From Geranomyces variabilis (taxonomy: Eukaryota > Chytridiomycota > Chytridiomycetes > Spizellomycetales > Powellomycetaceae), in assembly GCA_027603065.1 (NCBI GenBank), contig JADGJP010000056.1, positions 41,006 through 105,005 of the forward strand: DNA of 64,000 nt, given 5' to 3'. Made by a program: the position numbers and the translations under genes. A model generated the notes under the pieces. That model was not told where the DNA came from and did no database searches. It was given only the letters and a program-made list of their open reading frames with translations. Below, piece by piece: positions 47,206 to 59,502 of the stretch. Within the stretch, counting starts at the first letter, position 1. The number at the start of each line of letters is the position of its first letter.

Positions 47206-47313
47206 ATGTCGCCAGCCTCCTCCTCCTCGTCGTCCTCCCTGTCACCTTTCTCCGCCTTCTCCTCTCGTGTGTCGCTGAATGGTCGCCGCAAAAAACTTGT
47301 CGCTGCGCGATAA
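47206..47313 (+). promoter_or_regulatory. Upstream ORF overlapping the MFS start
   Basis: An ATG at 47206 opens a 35-codon frame ([20 protein letters not shown] and on) that ends at 47313, beyond the MFS start at 47279 and in another frame. If it lies in the leader and is translated, it would repress MFS translation. Alternatively, transcription may start downstream of it. Confidence 0.35.
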
Positions 47314-48918
47314 TCTAATTTACGCCTTCGCCGCCTGCATTACCGTCGCAAACATCTACTGGAACCAGGCAATCCTACCGCAGCTGGGTGCCGCATTCAA
47401 TGCAGACGCCGGCGAGATTGGCATCGTAGCGACCGTGACCACGATCGGTTATGCCCTTGGGCTGCTGTTGATAACGCCGCTGGGCGACATGGTCAGCCGG
47501 CGGGCCGTTGTGCTGCTGCTCTGTGTGCTCCTCACCGCCTTCAGCGTCGCCATGCCCTTCATCCCTTGGCTACCGCTATTTAAAACATGCTCGTAAGGGG
47601 TCGCCAGTAGCATTTTGCGCCAGCAAAAGGCGAACCGTTCTCAATTTCCTTTTGTATTCCGAATAGCTTCTTCATTGGCGTTGTCGCTGTGACTCCACAG
47701 ATTATGATTCCGTTGGTAGCTGATTTGGCTCCTGCCGAACGCCGAGGCAAGGCCGTCGGCATGGTCGTCAGCGGCCTGATGCTTGGCATCCTCGGATCCC
47801 GCGTCATCAGTGGGCTTGTGGCAAAATACTCTGAATGGGAGACGGTTTACTACCTTGCCGCCGGCCTCAACGCTGCCGTCACCGTCGTGCTATACTTCCT
47901 ACTACCCGAAATCCCGTGCACGAATAAAATCGGCTATCCTCAGCTGATCCTGTCCCTTTGGCACTTGCTACGGGACGAAATTGTGCTTAAGCAATCGTGC
48001 GCCATTATTGCCCTCATCTTTGCATCGTTTCAACTTTTCTGGACGGTTTTGACGTTCCACCTCCACGACTTTTTCGGCTACGACAGGTACGATGGCATAT
48101 TTGCCGGCGCTAATGCTTGAAATGCTTAACGCTGACGCTGTTGCGCTTCCTCATTTTTTTTGGCCACACACAGCTTCAAAGTAGGTCTTTTTGGACTCGT
48201 GGGCATCGCCGGAATTATGGCCGCCCCGCTCGCTGGACACATTGGCGATGTTCAAGGTCCATACATCGTGGTGACGCTGGGGTTGCTGTTGCTCGCTGCC
48301 TCGCTCGTCATTATGATTATCTGGGGCTCCTCTATTGCTGCCATTGTTGTCGGAGGGTTCGTGCTTGATCTTGGCCTTCAAATGGTGCAAGTCTCAAATC
48401 AAATTCGGGTAAGCATGCGGTAGAGGTTTGCCTATTTGAGGGCATTGCGGTATAGTCTAAATCATTGTGTCTAGATCTACGCTCTGCTTCCTGCGGCTCG
48501 CTCGCGCATCACGTCCGTGTATATGGTTTCGGCGTTTCTGGGCGGATCGATGGGCTCAGCGGTGGGATCCACGGTGTACGAACGGCATAGCTGGCAACTT
48601 GCGCTGGTAGTAGGACTAGCGTGGAGCGTCCTGGCCATGCTGGCTCTTGCCGCGCGCACTCCGTTGCAAAAAGGATGGGTACCTGGATGGCTGCGTGGCG
48701 GGCAGTGGTGGAAGGGGTTGGATCAAAGCCGATCGTTAGTAGCGGAATCATTAGAAACGGTGGATGCGGAAGCGCCGGGACAGGATGAAAAGATGCCAGC
48801 AGAGCCGGTTTTAGATACCAAGGCGGAAACTGCGAGAGTAGAGGGTCCGGATGAACAGCATGAGCTTGCGGAGATCCAAGTACATGGGAGGTCCGAGGCA
48901 ACGCTGTCCTCAGTGTAG
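47279..48918 (+). CDS. Major facilitator superfamily transporter
   Basis: Four exons, 47279-47592, 47667-48086, 48174-48408 and 48475-48918, encode 470 aa in consistent phase. About twelve membrane spans are visible, from NLIYAFAACITVANIYWNQA to the last hydrophobic pair near LALVVGLAWSVLAMLALAA. The loop 2-3 motif is present as LGDMVSRRAVV, and the mid-protein loop has PAERRGKAVGMVVSGLMLG. The overall shape resembles bacterial-type drug or sugar-efflux MFS proteins that are scattered in fungi. The substrate is unknown. The C-terminal tail is acidic and cytosolic. The chosen start gives a short N-terminus before span 1; an overlapping upstream ORF precedes it. Confidence 0.9.
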
Positions 48919-49740
48919 AGCTTAAGACTTTTTTGATTATCCTCTTTCTTTTGGAAAAAATATAGAACATAGATTGCCCTCCAGTGAGGCGAAGAGGTCT
49001 TGCCGCTGTCAGATGTTTGGACGGAGTTTTCCCCGCTCCGCGACGGTGGTATACTCCGAAAGAAAGCTTGCCTCGGTGAGGCGTTGTGGTCGAGCTGCGT
49101 AGTAATTCAGCAGGAAGTGCGTAGAGAGGGCCCTGGAAAGGGAAATTGCGCGGTAATAGGAAAAGGACAGCGCTCGTAAAGAGGGAGAGGCCTTTAGGCC
49201 CAGTATTCTCAAGCGTTTCGTTGCCATGTCCGCAGAAGCGAACTGTTTTGTAAACGGGTTGCGGCCCAAGAGGATGACAGAGATAACCAACGTCTGCCAA
49301 GCGTGCACGCACTGACAGTGGGCCGGCTGCGGGGACCGGCCACCTGCCTATATAGAACGCCGAGGAAGACGCAAGGGTCCGCGACTACCGCCGTCCACAC
49401 TGCTTATGTGAAAGGACTCTGTTACTTGAACGTAACAACACTGGACGCCCTTCCAAAATAGGATGTCATTCAAAGGGGCAAGGCTTATCGTCACCAACAC
49501 TGCATACGAGCTCACACGAGCCGAGCCGCTTTGACACAGAAAACTCAGCGTTAAACCCACAAAAGTTAACTGAAAAGCCTAATGCAAAATCTTGACCGAC
49601 ATCGTAGATCAGTTTTTCTTAACTTACTCTTCACCGATTCGCGCTCAGTTCTTAATTTTATTGTAACATTTGCCAAAAACGGCATGTAACCATCACCAAT
49701 TGTCCTAACAGTTGAGATCAAAACAGAACATAAAAGTACT
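48919..49740. other. Convergent 3' region
   Basis: 822 bp between the stops of the MFS transporter (+) and the intradiol dioxygenase (-). Frames on the minus strand (e.g. 49009-49308) show no similarity. Confidence 0.5.
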
Positions 49741-51063
49741 CTACAGCACCATGCTGATGAGCCATTGCCCCGCGGCGAGCAATACCAAACTGGCAGTTCC
49801 CGCGAAAGATATTTTACGTGCCGCGCTCGTGGTGGTTGAGGTGACGCCGTACGTGTTGTACCAAGGGGCACTGGATGAAGCCGCCGTGTAGGTGGGATCC
49901 ACGCCAACAGTAATGTATCCCAGGAGTCCCGCCGTAATGTTCGAGCCAAGCATTGTGAAGCTGGGAATAGGGTTGTTCCCGTTGGCCGCTTCGAGCTGGT
50001 AGATCGAATCATTTTCGTTCGTTGTACCAACAGACGTTGTGTACGGCGAACTCGCGTAAACCAGCGATTTGACAGTCGCGTTGAAAAACAGCTGTCCAGT
50101 ATGAACGATCGTGCCACCGGTCACCGTGCCGTTACTAGCCGTCGTAGCACCAATGTACACCTGAAACTGATATTTAAGAAGCCTGCCATGCAAGGAAGTT
50201 TGTAAATTAGGCAGATCCACTACCTTCATGTGAATATGGGCTGTTCTGCCAGCTTGCGGAGGGGGGAAGGGAGGAGGAGTCAATGAGATCGAAAGTTTGT
50301 AAAGAAGGGAATGCCGCAAGAATACTTACTATAGAGTCCCACAACAAAAGTTTGGAACTCGACGATGCCAGCAGCATTGGTTTTCTGAACGCCACGTCCA
50401 AAGTTTATGTTGTCTGTCAAAGCTGCGTGCGAGTCTCTTTTGGAATGGCCGCTGGGGCCGCCTCCTCCGACGGGGTTGGTTCCCGGGTTCGTTCCGCCAG
50501 CCGCGGTCTCGCCGCCTGACAAGACCCCGCCCGGTCCGAGGGCCGTATATCCCGAGTAATAACCGGTGGCGTTTGCGTGCCAGATCTCCACATATGCGCC
50601 GGCAATAGGCTTGCAGTCGGTAAGCGAAATGACACCCACGTCAAGTGACAGCGGAACACCTGGTTCCCCATCAACTAGATTCTGGCGCACCAGCTCGCCT
50701 TCGACCCAAAAGGGACCCTCGGTCACCTCTGGCATCAAGATGCACGTGCTATTTTGAATGACTGTGAAGGTTGGATCCGAACGTGTTTGGAGGTCTCGTC
50801 CGGCAAGCTTGGCGTTACGAGCCGACGTTGCCGCGCGGACGACGTGCTCTGCATTTCGAGAAGCGCACTGACTGCCAGCGAGCTGAAGATCACGCTTGTA
50901 TGCCAACTCGCGCTTACTGAGCCTCTTGGTAGGACTCAAGTGAGCTGGAAAAGCGGTATGAGCTTGTGCACCGTAAGAACTGCGCATGCTAACCAATCGC
51001 ATAATACGGACCGGTCACAAGCAGCGCACTGCTTAGAAGGGTAACGATGTTAAGGATGCGCAT
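49741..51063 (-). CDS. Secreted intradiol ring-cleavage dioxygenase-like protein
   Basis: The product belongs to the extracellular branch of the catechol/protocatechuate 3,4-dioxygenase superfamily, non-haem Fe(III) enzymes that open aromatic rings. The modelled exons are 51063-51012, 50944-50330, 50252-50224 and 50160-49741. Exon 1 supplies a signal peptide (MRILNIVTLLSSALLVT), joined over a 67-nt intron with acceptor cttttccag. A downstream ATG at 51002 is possible but lacks the signal. Seen are VTEGPFWVEGELVRQNLVD, YVEIWHANATGYYSGY (Tyr ligand), GLYTGRTAHIHMK (second Tyr and the His-X-His ligands) and HTGQLFFNA. Exon 3 is only 29 nt. The last intron (50223-50161, 63 nt) is stop-free and in frame. 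The C-terminus (SFAGTASLVLLAAGQWLISMV) looks like a GPI-anchor signal. A role in lignin-derived aromatic breakdown is inference. Confidence 0.85.
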
Positions 51064-52682
51064 GAAGTCAAGTAATGTAACGGAGAAGAGGTTGTTGTTG
51101 ACAGGCGCTGATAACGAACGTGCCGATGAAAAAATGCCTAAAGCGCGATTGTTAGTTGCCGCTTACATAGCCATACGACAGCTCGCGACGCCAACATTAT
51201 GGAATGGTGGCGTATATGTTGCTATCCACCGAAGCGGTTTTTTCGGATGGGGGGCGGCGCTAGAAGCTGACGGAAAATACGTCACACTGACCGAGTTTCC
51301 GACAGCTTAATTATCTAAAATTCGAACCCCGCGGGGAAGCCCGCCGATGGGTGCATTCATCATGATTCATATTGGCCAGAAGGGCCTCCGCGGCGTTTCT
51401 TGGAGAATAATGCCAGGAATTCTCGAACATCATGGACAGCACCCCACTAGCGCGGGAAACAGACACCGAGAAAGCATGATCGGCGCCAACTTTATTAACG
51501 CACCAGGGTGACACATGGACGGTTCGACTTGCGTTCGCGCTACCGTCTCTTTTGAATTTTATGCATGAGGGATACGAGTGCTATAGCGTGGTTGTTGGAG
51601 TGGATTCCTCTATCTCCCCCCTCCCTCATTGATTATTACTTTGTCAAAAAGTATCTCCCTTGACGGCATCGCCGTGACTTTGATATGGGTGCTCTCTGTC
51701 AAGACTGTCCAGAAACCTTGCTTTGGAACGGCCGAAGACACGATAGGAGCGCTGGCTACCGATTCGTTAACCGTAAGTCATGACGTACCCTGCACCATTT
51801 CGGCCCTCCCAGCTGATCCATTTCATTTGCTTCAGTCAACGGCCAACCGCATTGACACATCCATTTATTAATGAGTTCCTACAAACTTGCGACGGGAAGT
51901 GGGAACGCTTGCGCATTCTCATCACAAATGTTTTCCATGTGCAGAGACCTTGTATCCGAGACAGTCACGCATGTAGCCCTGGCGAATCAGATGCAGGAAC
52001 GAATGTGCTTCGTCCCGTGTAGCTCGATGAGTGTTACGTTGCTCTTGCAGCATGGTGTGTTGGGCCAGGGAGATCCGCTCTGAGCGCAAAAACGGGAACC
52101 TCATCTATTTTGTTTTCAGATCAAATCAATCCATATCTGAGCGGGAGAGCTTACGCCGATGATTGCTGAATTCTAATTTCCATGACTCGATGGTAACGGC
52201 CATCCGGGATTCAGTGCTTGTCACAAGCGCATTTATTGCGGCCGGCTTTCTTTTGATTCTCGCCTTTGTCTTTGTAAATCTTTAGCCACCCCTGAGAGAG
52301 CCAGTTCAGGAGAGAATGCTCAAGGTGCGGAATTTAACTCAGATAGTGGTCCGTTAGCATCTGTGTCTCACTGCAAAAGCTCGTGCGATCTTTGCATCTA
52401 GGCAAGGAAATTCAATTTTGGGCAGCTCATGGACGATTGTACAGCTACCGCTTCTCGTCTTCGTGACGCCAATGCGTTTTCTACGGTATGATATCGACTT
52501 TTGCGGCACTAAGCCGACCCACCGCCATAGTGACTTCGAATACAACCGGATGCAACCCAAGTATGTCTAAATGAAGGAAACACGCTGAATGTTATTAGAA
52601 GTGAAACAAAAAAAAAAATAGAAACACACAAGAAAAATATGGTTCTCAAGTTTGCCCCATTCTCGAAGCTGGATTAGACCTG
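51064..52682. other. 1.6-kb stretch with no recognised gene
   Basis: It lies between the dioxygenase 5' end and the carbonic anhydrase 3' end. Only frames below 90 codons; none recognised. A short A run (about 52606-52618) is the only simple repeat noticed. Confidence 0.5.
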
Positions 52683-53812
52683 CTAGCCAACCACGTGCAC
52701 GCCGCCCTCAAGATCCTTCAAGCCGCTCATCGTTAGCTTCAAATCATGCAGGCGGCCGTCGCTCAGATTGTACACCCAGCCGTGAACGGCGAGCGTTTGT
52801 CCCCGCGCCCACGCGTTTTGTACCGTGGTCGAGTGCACGACGCCGTCCACCGACCGCGCGATGTTCAGCTCGACCATTTTCTTGAGCTTTTCAGCCTCGT
52901 CAAGCGCCGAGAGCTTGTCTTCATTCTGGACATACAAGTCCTTTAAGCTGCGAATCCATAGGTCGACAAGGCCAAACTGCTTGGTCGTCAAAGCTGCGGC
53001 AACGCCTCCACAGTTGTAATGCCCACATCTGTTTTGATGTCATTAGCTGCTCAGCACACAGCATATAGGCGAACCCTACTTGCAAAGTTTGTATACTCAC
53101 ACAATGATGTGTTTGACTTTGAGCACATCCACCGAAAATTGCAGCACGCTCTGCGCGTTGATATCTGTGCCATATACGATATTTGCAATGTTGCGGTGAA
53201 CAAAGACTTCGCCGGGCGGAAGGTTCAGCAACTACGCAAAAGCATCAATCTGTCAGCATTTGGGTCCGTTGTGCTGCCGTAGGTGTGAAAAGGCGAACCT
53301 GATTTGCTGGGACACGCGAGTCGGAACAGCCGATCCAAAGCAATTCAGGGCTTTGCTGGTCCGACAAGTTTTCTGCAAAAAGACAGATATAAGCAGAAGA
53401 GCAAATTACGGGCCATCAGCGAAAGCGTGTAAATCTCACTGAAGAAGTTGGGGTCGGACGACGTGACTTCCTCGGCCCCTGTTTAACAGAGTTTCCCCGT
53501 TAAGCAAAGAAGTGGAGCAGCAGAAGTTTTCCCTTTCTTCGTACATTTCTTATTGTTATTCAACAGCTTTTCCACGCTGACTTTTCCAGAGCTGTTTTTC
53601 AACAGCGCTTCGACTGTAATCGTGCTGGGTTTCGGCATGGCACTGCAGTTTCTGGCCGCGTTCAACAGAGCAGCGCCAGCACGGGCTTGGCGGAATGCAG
53701 GACGGCGCGCGTATGCAGCAGCAGTGTGCGCGATGCTGGCACTCGACAAGCGGGCGGTGCGCAACAGCATTGATGATAAGGACGCTGGTTGATGATGTGC
53801 GAGAACATGCAC
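52683..53812 (-). CDS. Beta-class carbonic anhydrase, probably mitochondrial
   Basis: The enzyme converts CO2 to bicarbonate with zinc. Five exons, 53812-53545, 53478-53440, 53372-53299, 53231-53101 and 53028-52683, give 285 aa with all phases agreeing. Zinc ligands are Cys118 (IGCSDSRVP), His174 and Cys177 (VCGHYNCGG); the Asp120-Arg122 dyad is present. Other family blocks are [48 protein letters not shown] and [18 protein letters not shown]. The N-terminal 60 residues are rich in Arg, Ala and Ser without acids ([20 protein letters not shown]), as in mitochondrial presequences; initiation at the internal MPKPS would give a cytosolic form. It is divergent from the GPCR gene across 285 bp. Confidence 0.95.
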
Positions 53813-54097
53813 GCGGTTGGGCCCTCATCGGCGATCAGTTGTGAGTCACAGCGCTCACGTCAGCGGCGAAAACTCCGTCCAAGCATCCGACAGCGCCGCC
53901 CCCCAACCCGGAAATACTGTTTCCGTGGATAGCAACACATACGTCACCATTCCTTCCATAACGTTGACCAGAATGTGCGTTCGTGGAAGGGCCACGGAGG
54001 CGAAGCAGAAATTGTATTCAGCAAGAGACCTAAGCGCGCGGTAAGGTATAAAATGCCATTTCTTCCTTTCCCGCCGGACTTGACTTGACTCAACACA

Positions 54098-57000
54098 ATG
54101 TGGAACTCTATTGCCTTGGTGCTATTGTTGTGGACCCTGACCTTCAGCAGGGAGGCCAATGCTCAGACTTTGAAGATCGGACTAAGGTAAGGTTTGCGTT
54201 CGTCCTGCAATTTAAATCTTGTTAGTCGTTTTAAGCTGATGACCTCCGTCGCAGCTTATCATTTCAAGGTGGTGACGCTGATTGGAGTGCCGCGCAACTG
54301 GAAATTGTCAACCTGCGCCTACAGCAGCTGCTAGATGTGAACGCTCCGTACCCCGTCGTGCCGCAGCTACGCGCTCCCGGCGCTATTCAAATTGTCACGG
54401 ACGACTGTTCGGCAAATGGGGATGTGGTTGATATCTCGTCTGCCATCGGCTCGGCAATCCGCCAGGCGCCTAACGTGAATGGTTTGATCGGCGTCGGCTA
54501 CTCAGAGCCGACCGGAGGCTTTGTTTCTTCCGCAAAGGTTTTCAATCTCAACGTGTGCGATGGTGGGTCGACAAGCCCCGCGCTGTCTGATAAGGGCCTA
54601 TACCCAAATTTCTTTCGGACCCTGCCAAACGATAATATGGCCGGAGAAGCCATCATCGGGCTCGTCCACGCGCAAGGGTATGGGCAGGTTGCCGTCATAT
54701 CGAGCCTGGACAGCTACGGGGTTGGCGTTGCAGCCTCTGTGCGTCACTATGCTGAGCAATACAATGTCACGCTGCTGACAAGCCAGAGCTACTTGCCCGA
54801 CGTTGGCGATTTTGTGCCTGTTATGGATGCAGTGGAGGCATCCGGCGCGACGATCATCTTGTTTCTGGGCTTTCACAATGACCTGTTGCGGGCTCTCGCC
54901 GAAGCTGATCGCCGGGGCATGGCCAGCGCCGGCTTTCAATGGATTACTGGTGATGATGCCCTATACACAAGCGCAGACGACCTTAGTCCTCACCAGCGGC
55001 AGCTTTTAAGCGGTGTGTGGGCATCCTTTCCAAAAGAAGGGACGGGGCAGGCATGGGACGATTTCGTTGCGGCCTGGCGGACGAATCACGATGCGGATCC
55101 ACCATTCTACTCTGGATTTTTCGCCAGTTGCGTCTCCGCTTATGTCTGGGCGTACGACCGTGCCATCCGCAACGGGACGTCACTTGCTGACCTTGCTTCA
55201 AACGCCGCACATTTGAATGTGCCGTCGGACTTCAATTTTCCAGACCGTGTGGGTCTGACAGGCCCCCTTGCCTTTGACGCAAATGGCGACAGAGTTGCAG
55301 CGTATGAGCTGTTCTACTTCGACGCATCAGCGGGTAACGGAAGCTTCACCCCCTTTGCAAATTGGACGGGTATCAACGAGAAGCTCTTCTCCCAGTATAC
55401 AACGCCCATGTACTTCGCTGGTGCAACGACGAAGCCCGCCGATGCGCTGGAAGTAAAGAAGCAATACAGGACTGTGGACTGGGGTTCCGGAACGGGAATC
55501 TTTATAATTGCACTGTCGTTGCTGAGTTTCCTTGCCACGAGTATCATTGCTGCATTCGTTTTCAAAGAGAGAAACAATAGCATTTTCAAGGTTCGTGCCC
55601 ACGTCTTCCCACCCCATTTCCGCGTAGACCGCAGCAAGCTAACGTTATCACGCTCTTTAGCCACTCAGCCCTGTGTTTCTGTTGACGACTTTGTTGGGAA
55701 CCGCACTAGTTTCGTTCTACCCGCTGACGCTGCTTGGCACGCCCAGCAAAACGTCGTGTGCCGCCCCGGTTTTCATTATCCCACTGGCCCTGTCTCTCGT
55801 GCTGGGAAGCTTGCTTGTCAAGACCTATCGACTTTTCCGCATCTTTCGTAGCCAAGGCTTTTCTACTACGTCTTTGAAGAACTCGCGCATGTTTATGATG
55901 CTGATAAGCTGCTCTGTCCTCTACATGGTGAGCGCTTTCCCCGTCCCTGCTGACAGCTCAAAGAAATTAGCGCCGCTCACATTCGTGTCTTTCCTTATTG
56001 TCTTTCTCATTTTAGATGCTGTCTATCGCGTGGACGGGCGTGGACGCCCCGAAACCACAGTGGCATTTGCAGCAGAAAGTTAGTTTAACATACGCGATCT
56101 TTGATTACGACTGCCGGGCCGATTCGGAGAGTGTTCAATGGATATTTTTGGGTCAGTGCGTAAAAAGATCGAAGGAAAGCATTTGAAGGAAAGCATTTGT
56201 GACCGTGCTAAGCCGGCAAGCCCCGTACCACAGGCCTCAACTACGCATACACAATCGCACTCTTGTGCTACGGAGCGTTTCTATGCTGGGTCAACCGGAA
56301 TTTACCCAAGAAATTTGGGTGCGTCCGAAGCAGGAGCCCGCAAAGCGAATCTCGCGGCTGGTTTGTCCGACATATAAGTCTGACTCGATAATTTCGTCGC
56401 ATTCCAGGGAGTCAAAAGTGATCGGAACGCTCTTTTACATCTACATCGCTTCCTTCGTTCTTGTACTCGTTGCGATTTTTGTTCTCGGATTTGATACTCC
56501 CACACTCGCGGTGGTAAAAACAATTGCTACCGGAGGCGTCGTCGCAGCCACCTTAGGCGTCCTGTTTGTCAAGAATTGCTACCTGGCCTGGTCCGAAAAC
56601 CAAAAGAACACCTCCGCTGAACTGCTCGCTACAGGCGTCGGCCTTTTGAGCGACAGAAGAAGGAGCACGATCCGCAGCGATAAGGACGAAATTACGTCCA
56701 ATCTGGCCGTCAAAGCCAGTTCAAGGAACGCGACCAAGAGCGCTAATGTCTTTGTGGCAAGCAAGCAGTCGTTTATGACTGTGTGGCTTCCGAAGCGATT
56801 AATTCTGTACGGCGACAAAGGATTTGCTTTGATCGTCAGCAGCAGCGATGGAGATCCGACCGTTAACAGCAATTCACCGGTATGTGGCGCAAAGAAGCTG
56901 CGCGAAGTCGCGTTATAAGCTGTGCTGAAGAACCAACTTCCCATAGCCGTGCATCTTCATCCTGCTGAGCGAATATACATGCGCACCGCAAGCGAACGAA

Positions 57001-57222
57001 GAGCGAGAAGTTTTCTGCATGCGACTCTCCCACAAAAAAGACAAGACGGCCACTTTTCTGATACGTGTCGAGTCTCAACAAGCGCTTGATGAGTGGCAAA
57101 GAAGCCTCGCGCCGTATGCCAGAACGGGACTGAGTATATTAAGTAGCATTGGCGGAACCTCCGCACAAAGGGGCGCGGCATTAGCTTCTTTTGCGATGGG
57201 TACGATGGATGAGGAGGTGTAA
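54098..57222 (+). CDS. Class C (GABA-B/periplasmic-binding type) GPCR with C-terminal PH-like domain
   Basis: Seven exons, 54098-54186, 54255-55590, 55661-55927, 56016-56151, 56234-56318, 56408-56879 and 56947-57222, give 886 aa with consistent phase. A signal peptide (MWNSIALVLLLWTLTFSREA) precedes an extracellular ANF/periplasmic-binding domain (residues about 25-410; NVNGLIGVGYSEPTGGFVSS, YGQVAVISSLDSYGVGVAAS). Seven membrane spans run from GIFIIALSLLSFLATSIIAA to about residue 690, with the class C hallmarks VNRNLPKKFGESKVIGTLFY (loop 3/TM6 region) and a TM3 end KTYRLFRIF. The cytosolic tail carries a PH-like domain (about 750-840: SFMTVWLPKRLILYGDKGFA, and the final helix SQQALDEWQRSLAPYA). 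It likely senses a small extracellular ligand; the ligand is unknown. The tail intron (56880-56946) is the least certain. Confidence 0.87.
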
Positions 57223-57814
57223 TGGTTGAGAATTAGTCTGTTGTCAGTATTGCTAGTTAGTCTCTGAGACAGACTCACGTTGAGTCACAACGAAGAAACT
57301 CTTGTCGGATATCCATATTGAGCTAGAAAACATGGTCCTCACACGGCCCCTGGTACCCCTGTTTGCCCACAGCTCGAGCAAGCTTCTTGCGCAGGCGGAA
57401 GAAGTTTATCAAATAATAGGTTTTGGCCTTCGCGAAATGACACCACCGTTGCTGGCCACGTTCAACCTGACCATCCCTCTCGACGCGGCCGGGAGACACC
57501 ATATGCCGGTGTTGACATTGTTAAGAATGTTTGTGCGCGGCAAGATGCTGATACGTTCAGGCTCAGGAACAGCTACCCCAAAAGCAGTCGCTCTTTAAGG
57601 CAGCACACCGACGTTAGTCTTTTCAGCATATTGACGCTCCTGCGGCGCTGCGTTGTCTGCGTCTCTGACCACGGATTGTACGTGTATGGAGGAACTCTGA
57701 CCTCCGTTTGTAAAACCTCTGGCTCGTTTCGTTGCTTCCTTTAAAATGCATTTCTATTAAGCAGCAGAACAAAAAGAGACATGTGCCTTTAGCCTCGCGC
57801 TTCCTCCAAAGAAA
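57223..57814. other. Convergent 3' region
   Basis: An open stretch at 57302-57598 (+; ATG at 57332) lacks any recognisable similarity and probably is not a gene. It lies between the GPCR and ArfGAP stops. Confidence 0.45.
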
Positions 57815-59398
57815 TCAATGGAACGCGCCCCAATCCTCTGTCGACTTGTCCAGCGGCGGCATAGACGCCGCCGTCATGGACGACATGCCTCCACCGCTGG
57901 TCCCCAAGCCGCCGCCAAAGCCAGCAAAGTCCGGGATGCCGCCTCCGCCAGCGGCTGCGGTTGGCGAGACGCTGCTTCGGCTGGCGGAAGCGGCAAACTG
58001 CTCTTGCGGAGACAGCGCCTGCTGCTGCTGCGGCTGCTGTGGTTGCATCATCATCAGCGGGGCGCCGCCAAAGCCCATCTGGCCAAAAGGCTGCTGCGGC
58101 TGGTGATTCTGCTGGGGCGGTGGCGCACCGAACGCGTTAAACGTCGACGGCTGCCGCTGCTGCTGCTGTTGTTGCTGCTGCTGAGAGAACTGGGGACCAT
58201 TGCTGCCGCCACTGCCAAACCCGCCGCCTAGGAGTTGCGCCGACTGTTGCTGCTGCTGTTGATACGGCGAGGGCTGCGCAAACGCTGCAAAGCTACCAAA
58301 GCTCGCGCCACCACCGCTGCTGGTACCACTACCGCCACCAAGAGCAGGTGGCTGCGGGTTCATGGGAGACGACTGCTGCGACGATGACGTGTTACCATAT
58401 AGCGAAAGGATCGAGTTCTTCAAATTTCCGGCCTGCGCGGGCGGTTGCTGCTGCTGCTGCTGGCCAGGAGCAGGGGTTCCCGAGAAAATATCAAACAGCT
58501 GGTCGGCGGTAGACTGTACTGCAGGCGCGGGAACAGCAGCCGCCGCCGCAGTCACGGTCGCAGCAGGCGCGGCAGGGTTTGCCGGCGGGGCTGCAAAGTT
58601 CGCAAAGGCCGCCTGCGGAGGCGGCGGAACCACGGCCGCGGATGACGACCCTTGTTTCGTCAGCCTTGCCATCGGAGGCGATGTGCGAGCCGTCGCTCCC
58701 GCCGCGCCGGTGGTTGTGGGCGACGATGCAGTGTCAAGGGCCTTAAGCGTGTCAGGGTCGGGAATAGGGCCTTTTGCCGCATACTGCTTGCGGTCGTATT
58801 TGGCGCGGATGAACTGGTCAATGGTGTTTTCGGGCGGCGTGAAGTTTGCAGGCAAGTCGTGCTCCCAGTATTGCCTAACAACACACAAGTCAGTAAGACA
58901 AAAGGTGCTAACTGACGACTGCGTGACTTTCTCAAACTTACGCGGCCTTGTAGTTACCCCAGCGCGCCATGTTTTGCAGCTGCTCTTCAGTCCAAGAATC
59001 CAGGTCGGCAGACTTGACTGGGTGGTCCCAGCATTCCAGAAAACAAGTATAAAAAGATATTGGCGGGAGAGGCGGAGCGTGAGTTTCGGTGTCAGAAGCC
59101 CGACCATCCTGGCAATAGGGCAAAAAGACAAAAACCGCCACTGCAGCCACACATTTTTTTTCCTCGCGGCCTTTGCGTTTAATCGCTCACCTTTGGAGAT
59201 GTGGGTGCCCATGTTGCGGTGGTGGCCAGAGCAGCGAATGCAAAAGAAGATGCCGAGATTCCACGACGCCCAGCGCGGGTCCTTCTTTCTGCAGTCTGCG
59301 CAGCGACGGTTATCGGGCCGCATCATCAGCTCCTTGAGGATGCGGGTGTTGCGGTCGGCGGCGGCCTTATCGCCCATGCGCTCGTGGCGGGTGGACAT
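57815..59398 (-). CDS. ArfGAP of the SMAP/Age2 type
   Basis: It stimulates GTP hydrolysis by Arf GTPases during clathrin-coated vesicle traffic. Three exons, 59398-59191, 59017-58942 and 58874-57815, encode 447 aa in phase. The zinc finger has Cys33, Cys36, Cys53 and Cys56 ([20 protein letters not shown] and CIRC), the C-x2-C-x16-C-x2-C spacing of ArfGAPs, and the arginine finger is Arg61 in [28 protein letters not shown] and [15 protein letters not shown] follow as in SMAP1/2 and Age2. The rest is low-complexity Gln, Ala, Gly and Pro, with a [11 protein letters not shown] segment and a C-terminal WGAF. The WGAF end may be an adaptor or clathrin-binding short motif (inference). It is divergent from MED10 across 104 bp. 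Confidence 0.93.
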   Translation of the reverse strand: MSTRHERMGDKAAADRNTRILKELMMRPDNRRCADCRKKDPRWASWNLGIFFCIRCSGHHRNMGTHISKGERLNAKAARKKNVWLQWRFLSFCPIARMVGLLTPKLTLRLSRQYLFILVFWNAGTTQSSLPTWILGLKSSCKTWRAGVTTRPRKFEKVTQSSVSTFCLTDLCVVRQYWEHDLPANFTPPENTIDQFIRAKYDRKQYAAKGPIPDPDTLKALDTASSPTTTGAAGATARTSPPMARLTKQGSSSAAVVPPPPQAAFANFAAPPANPAAPAATVTAAAAAVPAPAVQSTADQLFDIFSGTPAPGQQQQQQPPAQAGNLKNSILSLYGNTSSSQQSSPMNPQPPALGGGSGTSSGGGASFGSFAAFAQPSPYQQQQQQSAQLLGGGFGSGGSNGPQFSQQQQQQQQQRQPSTFNAFGAPPPQQNHQPQQPFGQMGFGGAPLMMMQPQQPQQQQALSPQEQFAASASRSSVSPTAAAGGGGIPDFAGFGGGLGTSGGGMSSMTAASMPPLDKSTEDWGAFH

Positions 59399-59502
59399 GG
59401 CGGTGGGGCGAGGGCCGTAGTAGGCGGGCGATGAGGGAAGACGTTGGCAGCGGCGGCGCGACGGTACTGGCGCCTCTTCTCTTTCTCTGCCCCCGCGCCG
59501 TC

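Noticed and set aside
50980-51007. A 28-nt micro-intron joining the signal peptide to the intradiol dioxygenase
   Set aside because: A 67-nt intron (51011-50945) with a strong pyrimidine-rich acceptor gives the same result in phase.
57302-57598. A 98-codon plus-strand ORF after the GPCR
   Set aside because: It has no similarity and starts at a non-ATG codon; the first ATG leaves about 88 residues of undistinguished sequence.
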